Part shown: positions 1 through 4,643 of the stretch, one piece after another
How positions within the stretch are numbered: position 1 is the stretch's first letter
Layout: the number at the start of each line of letters is the position of its first letter
Origin: Nostoc sp. CHAB 5715
GTDB taxonomy: Bacteria; Cyanobacteriota; Cyanobacteriia; Cyanobacteriales; Nostocaceae
Reading direction: 5' to 3'
DNA length: 8,050 bases
NCBI RefSeq assembly: GCF_020829685.1
Contig: NZ_JAIVFR010000260.1
Span: forward strand, 1 to 8,050
Position numbers and translations under genes: made by a program
The notes under the pieces: generated by a model
What the model saw: the letters and a program-made list of their open reading frames with translations, nothing else
Databases searched by the model: none
What the model was told of the DNA's origin: nothing

Positions 1-92
1 TGCGCCCGGCGAAATAAGCCTATTGAGTTCTTGAACAAAAAATTCCAAGACTAAAGTTTGTGAAACTGCAGATGTGCTGGTAGATTCCGCTT

Positions 93-110
93 GTTACCAA
101 TTTTGGTAAC
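93..110. promoter_or_regulatory. 18-bp perfect palindrome, possible operator
   Basis: GTTACCAA-TT-TTGGTAAC is a perfect inverted repeat with 8-bp arms and a 2-bp centre. It lies about 20 bp upstream of the ATG at 130. The symmetry and size fit a dimeric repressor site, but no cognate regulator is recognised nearby, so a binding function is inference only. It is too AT-rich and lacks a following T-run, which argues against a terminator. Confidence 0.35.
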
Positions 111-129
111 GTATTTCAGTGGAGAGAAG

Positions 130-285
130 ATGGTGGAGTTTAAAGCCCTGGCTGTAACGCATCGGCACGTTATTAAGATGCATCTCAAAGCGAAACTTCA
201 AGCCACAGCTTGTTCCCCAAAAGTTCCGAGCCATTCCAGATTTGATCTACGAGAAGTTGAAACCCAGTTAAAATTAGCACGCTAA
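130..285 (+). CDS. Unrecognised small ORF (51 aa)
   Basis: I do not recognise this protein. The ATG at 130 is preceded by GGAGAG at 121-126, only 3 nt away, which is close for a ribosome binding site. The frame is open further upstream to a TTG at 91, but that start would place the 93-110 palindrome inside the coding region. The product is basic and ends in a charged segment (FDLREVETQLKLAR). The stop lies 3 nt before the DnaB-like fragment, so the two could be remnants of one operon. It could equally be the tail of a broken gene or non-coding. It has no visible signal peptide or membrane segment. Confidence 0.25.
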   Translation: MVEFKALAVTHRHVIKMHLKAKLQATACSPKVPSHSRFDLREVETQLKLAR

Positions 286-288
286 AGC

Positions 289-525
289 ATGACTCAGTAC
301 AGCAATCAAGACAACGTAATTTCTTTTTACCCTGACAAGTCACTTGGCAATTTGCCTCCACAAAATATCGTTGCTGAAGAAGCGATTTTGGGTGGAATTA
401 TGCTCGAAGATGAAGTGATCGCTAACTCTAGCGATGCCTACGGCGGTAAACAACGCCTGAGCATTGAAACCCTATCTATATACATGACTCATAGTCTGCA
501 AATTCCTTTAAATAATCAAGAATAG
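289..525 (+). pseudogene. dnaB: N-terminal fragment of a DnaB-type replicative helicase
   Basis: The first ~44 codons match the start of replicative DNA helicase DnaB: residues 22-44 read LPPQNIVAEEAILGGIMLED and onward, the N-terminal-domain motif found at the same distance from the start in bacterial DnaB proteins of ~450 aa. After about position 420 the similarity stops. The frame then runs through a GCGATGCC-type cyanobacterial repeat and into the 3' end of the convergent gene at 476-1189, ending at 525. The RecA-like ATPase domain (Walker A and B) is entirely missing, so it cannot be a helicase. In intact form DnaB unwinds DNA ahead of the replisome; extra copies are common on plasmids and phages. 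The truncation point coincides with the repeat, suggesting a recombination scar. Confidence 0.7.
431..457. repeat. Cyanobacterial GCGATGCCTACGGCGG-type dispersed repeat
   Basis: The segment starting GCGATGCCTACGGCGG resembles the dispersed HIP1-related repeats scattered through Nostocales genomes. A diverged relative starts at 1470 (GCGATCGCTTACGGTAGG). It lies exactly where the DnaB similarity ends and before the 3' end of the minus-strand lysozyme-like gene. Assignment is from recall of the repeat style, not from an alignment. Confidence 0.4.
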
Positions 526-1189
526 AAGTACCAAATTCATCATTAGAAACTTCATTCTTGAGCAGTAGATTTGTAACTCCGGTTTCACCCCTTAGATGAG
601 CAGCCGCAAGGATGCCAGATTGTGTAATTTTGGCTCCTTGCAGTTCCTGTCCAATGAACTCTTCAATGGAACGTCCATTTTCCTGAAGGATTTGACTAAT
701 TCGATTCGAGTTCAAACTAAATGCCTCTTTGATTGCTGTCTCTTGTACACCATTCTTGTTTTGCATAAATTCTTCCCTACTATTAATTTCATTTTTACCT
801 TTCCAAGTACCACGCCAATAATTCTTATCTACGCCGTTACCTCCACCGTTGTAAGGATTTTCAACTTGGTAGTACCCAAGCTCTATAAGTAGTGTTTCAC
901 CAAATTGGTACTTACCAATAAACCCTAAAGTATTTTCAATGTCATAAGGTGGAGTTTGCTGTCCTGTTTCTCTTATAGCAAGAGCTTCTAAAAATTGTTC
1001 ACAGCTTCCTCGATTCTGAGCAATAAGATCGTTCCTCGTGATGTTGTTAGTAATCGAGGATGTGCTGTAAGCATAACTAGCTTCACAGGTTAGGAACAAT
1101 CCAGTCAGAAGCGAAGGCAGAATCAGTTTTGTAGCTATGATTCTATCTAACTTTAGGTGAGCAACTTGTGTTCTAGAAGATAGGTTCAT
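476..1189 (-). CDS. Secreted lysozyme-like (transglycosylase-type) protein
   Basis: This is an intact 237-aa protein. The N-terminus has basic residues, then a hydrophobic stretch (residues 17-34), and a likely Sec signal-peptidase site after S38-Y39-A40, so the mature protein would be exported to the periplasm or outside. The core resembles a lysozyme-like fold often seen in bacterial secreted and RTX-associated proteins. An early acidic residue in AIRETG (E74) is the candidate catalytic Glu. It is followed by GKYQFGE (92-98), WRGTWKGK (125-132), a NSREEF segment, and GILAAAHLRG (192-201). Cys63 and Cys236 could form a disulphide bridging the domain. The likely role is cleavage of peptidoglycan glycan strands; this is inference from motifs. 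The ATG lacks a good Shine-Dalgarno, as is common in cyanobacteria. It stands alone, convergent with the DnaB fragment, which its 3' end overlaps by 50 bp. Confidence 0.6.
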   Translation of the reverse strand: MNLSSRTQVAHLKLDRIIATKLILPSLLTGLFLTCEASYAYSTSSITNNITRNDLIAQNRGSCEQFLEALAIRETGQQTPPYDIENTLGFIGKYQFGETLLIELGYYQVENPYNGGGNGVDKNYWRGTWKGKNEINSREEFMQNKNGVQETAIKEAFSLNSNRISQILQENGRSIEEFIGQELQGAKITQSGILAAAHLRGETGVTNLLLKNEVSNDEFGTSILDYLKEFADYESCI

Positions 1190-1752
1190 GATGTTTTAGG
1201 CTATTGTCTCTTGGTTTTACAAACAGTGGGTTCGGTATTTAATACTCTTCAGCATTAGCTTTGTACTTGATGCCAAAACAATGAAAAATTTTGAAACGGC
1301 ATCACATACACACAGAGCAAACACAAGTATCGACCCAACCCTCACTCATGTTACTTTAACTATATTTCAAAAACCATTGGTTTCCATTCGTCCTTCTAGC
1401 GCTGCCCCATCACCCCAAGGGAGTAATCGTAGACTATGGAGGGGTGGTTGGGAGCAAGGGCAGGGGAAGGCGATCGCTTACGGTAGGCGCACTTTCACAA
1501 AAATACTCTACCGAGTTATTCACATCAATAGAGTATATAAATTTACTACAATCATCTTTTACCAGCATTCAGTTTATACTTTAGTAAAAATTTATACTTA
1601 TACACAAGTACTGCAAATCTCCCCTATAGCGATCGCATAAAGCACTACATGAGGGCAAATCACTGCCCTATTTCCTGATATCCCTTGACAGCATAGGTCA
1701 TATTCGTGCGTTGCCCCTGGCACTGCTCAACGCCAGCGATCGCTAATTTTGA
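1190..1752. other. Gene-poor interval with small inverted repeats
   Basis: No credible gene is seen here. The plus-strand open frame at 1281-1640 has low-complexity composition and runs through a HIP1-containing repeat, so I do not call it. Contents are the presumed upstream region of the minus-strand lysozyme-like gene (1190-1280), three HIP1 octamers (1470, 1629, 1736), and an 8-bp inverted repeat ATACTCTA/TAGAGTAT at 1503-1510 and 1529-1536 (18-bp spacer). There is also a 9-bp direct repeat TTTATACTT near 1575-1605, and a short hairpin AGGGCA-aatcac-TGCCCT at 1652-1669 followed by a weak T-rich stretch. None can be assigned a function. Confidence 0.5.
1470..1490. repeat. HIP1-containing dispersed repeat
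   Basis: A perfect HIP1 octamer GCGATCGC at 1470-1477 is followed by TTACGGTAGGCGC. The layout parallels the repeat at 431-457. Such extended HIP1-like repeats are typical of heterocystous cyanobacterial intergenic DNA. Confidence 0.4.
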
Positions 1753-1890
1753 ACACCAACTGATATTCGGTGGGTAAAGGTGCTGGAATTTTTACGCAGC
1801 AATAACCTTACGCTCAACAGCCGCAAGCTGTATGAACGGGAACTGAAGCGGTTTTTGGTTTGGAGTGAGCTACATTATCATGAGCTAACT
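1753..1890 (+). pseudogene. N-terminal fragment of a tyrosine recombinase (phage integrase family)
   Basis: A frame without a usable ATG (stop at 1750-1752, possible GTG at 1780) encodes VLEFLRSNNLTLNSRKLYER followed by ELKRFLVWSELHYHELT. This is the SAM-like core-binding domain that opens XerC/XerD-type integrases, where a helix ending in 'NTRKxYxRELKRFLxW' is diagnostic. The similarity stops at 'HELT' (about 1890), where the sequence runs directly into an ISL3 transposase fragment on the other strand. The catalytic domain (R-H-R-Y) is missing, so no recombination activity is possible. In intact form the enzyme would catalyse site-specific integration or excision of a mobile element. It is a dead remnant of an integrated element. 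Confidence 0.6.
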
Positions 1891-2065
1891 CATCATTTAC
1901 TTGTTTCATTACATGAAATCTATCAGCAGTTACATTGGCATTAGGCATTAATTCTTCTACTAAACTTTTATAAGGCGACCAGAGATCAATACTCACTTCT
2001 TGGATTTGTTCCAGCCTAAGTGTTAGCCATGCCTTTAAGCTGATCGCACAGTTCTCGAAACGCAA
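1883..2065 (-). pseudogene. Internal fragment of an ISL3-family transposase
   Basis: The minus-strand frame encodes EVSIDLWSPYKSLVEELMP, then NANVTADRFHVMKQVNDEL. This is the central part of ISL3-family DDE transposases, where one catalytic Asp lies in 'SIDxWxPY' and the next in 'ADRFH'. Both aspartates are visible. The N-terminal zinc-binding and HTH regions and the C-terminal part with the catalytic Glu are absent. Similarity ends at about 1883-1886, overlapping the end of the tyrosine recombinase fragment by a few bases, so the two remnants were joined directly. On the other side it stops 9 bp short of the end of the WYL regulator fragment. No terminal inverted repeats of the IS are visible. 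Confidence 0.65.
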
Positions 2066-2074
2066 TGCACCTGT

Positions 2075-2902
2075 TCATTGTTCAGCATAGAGTGATATCG
2101 CCTCTTTTGCCGCTTGCAAAACGCGATCGCGTAATTCTAATGGCTCAATTACCTCCATCTTTGCGCCAAACCCCAGCACATAAGCACAAGCCGCTTCTTC
2201 TATATCAAACCTCAGCCAGATGCGAGTCCAGCCATCGGCATCGGGCGAGTCAATCTGTTCTATTCGGGCAAAGTATCCGGCATAGCGTAACCGAGGGATA
2301 ACCTCTGGAGCAACACGCACCGTCACGCCATAGTAAGGCAGATTGGCTTTGAACTCAACCATCGATTGTTGCCAATAGTCGGCTAAGTTGAATTCAACCG
2401 GACGAACACAGGCGTAATCCGTAAGCATGGCATCCCGCACTCGTGAAATCCGGTAGGAGCGCACCTCTGACTCTACCGAGGCAACGAAATACCAGACACT
2501 GCCTTTAGCAACCAGTCCAAGTGGATTGACCAACCGTTCCACACACTTACCATCACTGCGTTCATAGCTCAGATGTACTTGCCGCTCTTGCCAAACTGCT
2601 GTTTGCAAAATTGGAAATGCTGACATTTCCTCGTCCCACCGATGCCAGCCTGTTGGATCAACATGAATACGCTGGCTAACCATTTCTGCCTGCTGACGAT
2701 TTGCAGCAGGCATTGCTGCCAGAAGTTTGAGCAGAGCGGCTTCAAATGCTTGACTCCAGCCTAGCTCGGCTAGTAGGTGTGTGGGCTTAGGCAAAAACAG
2801 CGCCTGAATCTCTGCCAAGTTAAGTCCTGTGAGCGTAGTTTGATAGCTGTCGAGTAAACTCCAACCACCCCCCTTACCACGTTCTGCAAAGAAATTTGAA
2901 GT
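2075..2902 (-). pseudogene. YafY-type WYL-domain transcriptional regulator lacking its HTH
   Basis: From the TTG at 2818 this reads as 247 aa. The homologous frame extends without a start to about 2890 and is open to a stop at 2903-2905. It contains the segment that normally links HTH to WYL (AERGKGGGWSLLDSYQTTLT), then the WYL domain (residues ~70-140 from the TTG; the WYL triplet is here W109-Y110-F111) and a C-terminal WCX-like domain ending LGFGAKMEVIEP. Family members are ~310-330 aa with a DeoR-like winged HTH of ~60 aa at the start. That part has been lost at the junction with the promoter region of the copper genes. Intact proteins bind DNA and sense a ligand through WYL; this remnant can hardly bind DNA. 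It might still be translated from the TTG. It is divergent from atx1, but I see no evidence that it regulates copper genes. Confidence 0.7.
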
Positions 2903-2926
2903 TTAGCGAAAAACTTTTAAAATTCT

Positions 2927-2959
2927 CTAGACTCTCCAGCCGGCTAGAGAGTCTAGGAT
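2927..2959 (+). promoter_or_regulatory. MerR-family-type operator/promoter upstream of atx1
   Basis: The arms CTAGACTCTC (2927-2936) and GAGAGTCTAG (2947-2956) are perfect 10-bp inverted repeats. The 10-bp centre contains the palindrome AGCCGGCT, so 28 of 30 bases are symmetric. The layout fits a MerR-type promoter: a -35-like TAGACT (2928-2933), a long 20-bp spacer filled by the palindrome, and a -10-like TAGGAT (2954-2959). ZntR/CueR/PbrR-class operators share the ACTCT...AGAGT arms. This predicts metal-inducible transcription of atx1 (and once of copA), with a 5' leader near 95 nt. No merR-type gene lies in the window, so the regulator must be elsewhere or lost. Confidence 0.65.
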
Positions 2960-3062
2960 AAATTCAAGGCGACTCTCTTTCCAGTTATTTCTGACTGTTG
3001 ACGGATTTCCCCCAGTCATCCACTTTGGTTTGGCTAGCTTTTCCACTCTATCCCGTAAATCT

Positions 3063-3257
3063 ATGACTCTCCAACTCACAGTTCCCAACATGGCTTGTTC
3101 TGCTTGTGCAAGCACCATCACCAAAACACTTCAGGCAGTTGATGCCAATGCTAGCGTTCAGGCTGATCCAACAACCAAGCTTGTCAGTGTAGAAACTCAA
3201 GCATCAGAAACAGCAATTAAGGAAGCGTTAGCTGCTGCTGGCTATCCAGTTGCCTAG
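3063..3257 (+). CDS. atx1: Atx1/CopZ-type copper chaperone
   Basis: A 64-aa HMA-domain protein carrying the metal-binding MACSAC motif (MxCxxC, residues 10-15) in the first loop of a beta-alpha-beta-beta-alpha-beta fold. The start MTLQLTVPNMACSACA closely resembles the cyanobacterial copper chaperone Atx1, which hands Cu(I) to the N-terminal domains of the P-type ATPases PacS and CtaA. I prefer the ATG at 3063 to the upstream TTG at 3030 because it matches the family start and length. The gene follows a MerR-type promoter and lies upstream of a broken CopA with one matching HMA domain, so it was probably the first gene of a copper operon. It is intact and could still serve ATPases encoded elsewhere. 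No strong Shine-Dalgarno is visible. Confidence 0.85.
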   Translation: MTLQLTVPNMACSACASTITKTLQAVDANASVQADPTTKLVSVETQASETAIKEALAAAGYPVA

Positions 3258-3260
3258 CGT

Positions 3261-3380
3261 AGAGGATGAGGAGGATGAGGGGGATGAGGAGGATGAGGAA
3301 GAAATTTTTATCCCCTATCTCCCCCATCTCCCTCATCTCCCTCGTCTCCCTCATCCTCCTGATCTCCCTCATCTCCCCTA
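3261..3380. repeat. GGATGAGG / CCTCATCC inverted tandem-repeat block
   Basis: The 160-bp gap between atx1 and the CopA metal-binding domain is filled by a purine-rich array (GGATGAGGA-like units, 3262-3300). An AT-rich hinge follows, and then a pyrimidine-rich array (CTCCCTCAT-like units, ~3311-3378). The two halves are mutually complementary: AGGAGGATGAGGG (3269-3281) pairs perfectly with CCCTCATCCTCCT (3348-3360). It would form a long imperfect hairpin in transcripts. A related block lies inside copA at 7123-7272. The ~150-nt size and structure suggest a mobile repeat or slippage-amplified array rather than a terminator; there is no T-run. Confidence 0.7.
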
Positions 3381-3417
3381 TTGAAGATTCTGCTACACCA
3401 CAGGGGTTCATCTAGTT

Positions 3418-3621
3418 ATGGATACTCTCACACTCAAACTTCGAGGCATGAGTTGCGCCGCTTGCGCCAACAACATCGAAAAAGCAATTCGCTCTGTTTC
3501 TGGAGTAAGAGATTGCAACGTTAATTTTGGAGTAGAACAAGCCGCCATCAAGTATGATCGCTCTCTAGCCAATTTAGAGAAAATCCAAAGTGCGATCGCA
3601 TCTGCGGGATACTCTTCTTAG
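3418..3621 (+). pseudogene. copA: CopA P-type ATPase, 5' segment (HMA metal-binding domain)
   Basis: This 67-codon frame is the single N-terminal heavy-metal-associated domain of a Cu(I)-translocating P1B-ATPase: GMSCAAC (residues 10-16) binds Cu(I), and the fold ends IQSAIASAGYSS. It stops at TAG (3619-3621), formed by the edge of the inserted IS element. Joining the TCT codon at 3616-3618 directly to TCA at 5443 restores the frame and gives ...[12 protein letters not shown]..., so the ATPase continues on the far side of the insertion. As it stands the piece could make a free HMA-domain protein resembling a second copper chaperone, with a ligand motif different from that of the neighbouring Atx1. 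ATG start; the nearest G-rich sequence (AGGGG) is rather far upstream. Confidence 0.8.
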
Positions 3622-3726
3622 TGACATACTCCCCGCGCCGCCCTCCGGGACGGCGGGGGCTTCTCAGCGACTCCCGGCAACCCGTCGGACATTAACTGAG
3701 CTTTGAAGGACGGGATGCCCCGCCGC
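3622..3726 (-). ncRNA. Right end of the IS with probable TnpB omega-RNA (reRNA) scaffold
   Basis: Read on the minus strand, the stretch directly downstream of tnpB is GC-rich and strongly structured. A GGCGGGGCATCCCGTCC segment comes first, then a CTCAG element, then GAGAAGCCCCCGCC and the terminal hairpin (3631-3659). This is the position and character of the omega-RNA that guides TnpB in IS605-family elements: the RNA ends at the element's right end and the flanking host DNA serves as guide. Here the guide would start AGAAGAGTATCCCGCAGA (minus, about 3618 downward), i.e. copA sequence. Because TnpB is truncated, the RNA could only act with a TnpB supplied in trans. RNA function is inferred from position and structure. 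Confidence 0.5.
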
Positions 3727-3727
3727 C

Positions 3728-4171
3728 CTATGTTTTATATTGCGTGCGAATGTGTTCTGGTTTGATGGGGTCGGGGAAAGTCAGGGAACGATAACGCCCT
3801 TTACCCTTGAATCTGGGACGACCAGAACGCAAGCCATTACTGTCACCTTTTAGCCAACGGTCAAATGTCTTTTCAACCCGTGCAATTACATCCTGTAGCG
3901 TGTGTGATGGAATTTCTTTGTATTCAGCAAATAAAACTTTAGTGTTGGTTAAATCCCGCTTTTGACTGTAGTAACTGGGCTTGTCCTTAAGTGGCGCGAT
4001 ACCACAAGAAATAATAGAGCAACGGTCAATATCACAACGGTTTTGCTCCCACCAGTTAAACCGTTCCGCTAGCCGATAGTTGTATTGACGGCGGCATAAT
4101 TCTAACCAGTTTTCAAACGTGGCTATTTGTTGCTTGGTTGGACGTAAACGGTACTGGTAGGTTAGGCGCAT
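3728..4171 (-). pseudogene. tnpB: TnpB (RNA-guided endonuclease family), N-terminal remnant
   Basis: The 147-aa frame begins MRLTYQYRLRPTKQQIATFE and continues ENWLELCRRQYNYRL. It later has SGRPRFKGKGRYRSLTFP, the N-terminal part of cyanobacterial IS605 TnpB proteins (~400 aa). After 'DPIKPEHI' the family sequence stops and a short unrelated tail leads to a stop just before the omega-RNA/right-end region. The RuvC-like nuclease domain with its D-E-D residues and the zinc-binding CxxC motifs are therefore missing, most simply by an internal deletion of roughly 250 codons. It cannot cleave DNA. Its ATG overlaps the last codons of the XRE gene (ATGCGCCTAA, 10 nt), so the two are translationally coupled. 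A residual DNA- or RNA-binding role of the N-terminal domain is possible but unproven. Confidence 0.8.
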
Positions 4172-4371
4172 TTAACAAGTACTAATAAATCACCAATTTC
4201 GCAATCAAGTGTCAGGCAAATTTTTTCCAACGTCTCAAGAGGGATGGATTTAGCTTTGCCATATTCAATTTTTTGAACATTAGCAAGCGACATCTCTAGC
4301 TGTCGTGCCAATGCGTTTTGAGACAACCCCTTGGCTTCTCTGATTTGTTTTAGCCTGACTTCCACGGGCAT
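4162..4371 (-). CDS. XRE/Cro-family HTH regulator coupled to tnpB
   Basis: A compact 69-aa protein that is almost entirely a Cro/C1-type helix-turn-helix. The scaffold helix is LKQIREAKGL (7-16), helix 2 is SQNALARQLE (17-26) and the recognition helix is SLANVQKIEYGK (28-39). It ends IPLETLEKICLTLDCEIGDLL, typical of XRE proteins. It probably binds DNA as a dimer. The gene is upstream of tnpB and overlaps its start by 10 nt, so both are made from one leftward transcript. Two CCTAM-N5-GTAKK sites (4383-4397, 4399-4413) lie 12-42 bp upstream of its ATG over a TATACT -10-like sequence, suggesting autorepression. A third lies in the rightward promoter region. It appears intact while both transposition genes are broken, so it may still be functional. 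A stand-alone antitoxin-like role is an alternative, but no toxin partner is recognised. Confidence 0.8.
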   Translation of the reverse strand: MPVEVRLKQIREAKGLSQNALARQLEMSLANVQKIEYGKAKSIPLETLEKICLTLDCEIGDLLVLVKCA

Positions 4372-4382
4372 ATCCTTTACTA

Positions 4383-4413
4383 CCTACTGAGAGTATAACC
4401 TAACAATAGTAGT
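4383..4413. promoter_or_regulatory. Tandem CCTAC-N5-GTAKK-like sites over the XRE-tnpB promoter
   Basis: Two pseudo-palindromes sit side by side: CCTAC-tgaga-GTATA (4383-4397) and CCTAA-caata-GTAGT (4399-4413), 16 bp apart start to start. A minus-strand TATACT (4392-4397) just upstream of the XRE gene is a plausible -10 box that the sites overlap. Their spacing, their position next to the regulator's start codon, and the match to the more perfect copy at 4486-4500 suggest autoregulatory operators. Binding is inferred, not shown. Confidence 0.45.
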
Positions 4414-4482
4414 CTAGCTATTAGTATGTCTTATGAAAATCCGACCATTAGATAACTAACTATCATAAGGCTAACCATTGTC

Positions 4483-4503
4483 TTGCCTACCAATAGTAGG
4501 CAA
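4483..4503. promoter_or_regulatory. Perfect inverted repeat, putative XRE operator for the tnpA operon
   Basis: TTGCCTAC-caata-GTAGGCAA is a perfect 8-bp inverted repeat with a 5-bp spacer. Its core CCTAC-N5-GTAGG is the most symmetric of three copies in this intergenic region. The 14-mer at 4486-4499 matches 4399-4412 at 13 of 14 positions. It falls within a possible rightward promoter (TTGTCT at 4478, AT-rich -10-like sequence at 4502-4513). It is well placed to repress the 74-codon gene and tnpA. Confidence 0.5.
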
Positions 4504-4511
4504 TAATAAAC

Positions 4512-4554
4512 ATAGAGAAAGCGGTTCACCTTCCAAAGATCACCGCCTCTCTAT
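4512..4554 (+). promoter_or_regulatory. Stem-loop in the leader of the tnpA operon
   Basis: ATAGAGA-(aa)-GCGGT (4512-4525) is complementary to ACCGC-(c)-TCTCTAT (4542-4554), giving 12 bp of stem with small bulges and a 16-nt loop. It lies between the putative rightward promoter and the start of the 74-codon gene. No T-run follows, so it is not a simple terminator. It could be a leader RNA structure limiting transposase synthesis, which is a common strategy of IS elements, or another protein-binding site. Confidence 0.4.
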
Positions 4555-4565
4555 CCACATAATTC

Positions 4566-4643
4566 ATGGAGATTTCCGACCTTCACCAAAACAGGATAGC
4601 GGCACTTACTGAACAATTGGAGGGGGAAAACAATGGATCTTGA
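4566..4643 (+). CDS. Possible 25-codon leader ORF before the 74-codon gene
   Basis: ATG at 4566 opens a 25-codon frame (MEISDLHQNRIAALTEQLEG plus five residues) that ends at TGA 4641-4643, overlapping the next gene's ATG (4633) by 11 nt. The peptide has a believable, amphipathic composition. The overlap would allow translational coupling, and the next gene's GGAGGGGG lies within this ORF. There is no clear Shine-Dalgarno of its own. It may simply be chance, or the true N-terminal remnant of a longer leader. Confidence 0.25.
   Translation: MEISDLHQNRIAALTEQLEGENNGS

Noticed and set aside
1..54. 17-codon open frame from the window edge ending at TAA 52-54
   Set aside because: It could be the tail of an upstream gene, but it is too short to support.
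596..892. 98-codon plus-strand open frame
   Set aside because: It is antisense to the lysozyme-like gene, which has a signal peptide and family motifs.
1281..1640. 119-codon plus-strand open frame
   Set aside because: It runs through a HIP1-containing repeat and AT-rich sequence, has low-complexity composition and no recognisable domain or ribosome binding site.
1652..1669. Rho-independent terminator
   Set aside because: The stem is only 6 bp and the following T-rich stretch is poor; no gene ends just upstream.
2065..2301. 78-codon plus-strand open frame
   Set aside because: Antisense to the WYL regulator fragment; no independent support.
3030..3062. Upstream TTG start for Atx1
   Set aside because: Eleven extra residues are unlike the family; the ATG at 3063 gives the normal chaperone start and length.
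2927..3124. Minus-strand 65-codon frame over the MerR-type palindrome
   Set aside because: Antisense to the promoter and to the start of atx1, with no family resemblance.
3261..3380. Possible CRISPR array
   Set aside because: Units are contiguous and degenerate without unique spacers, and the halves are complementary; it is a tandem/inverted repeat. The same holds for 7123-7272.
3217..3411. 64-codon minus-strand frame rich in REMREM-like repeats
   Set aside because: It is simply the translation of the G/A-C/T repeat block; no start signal or domain.
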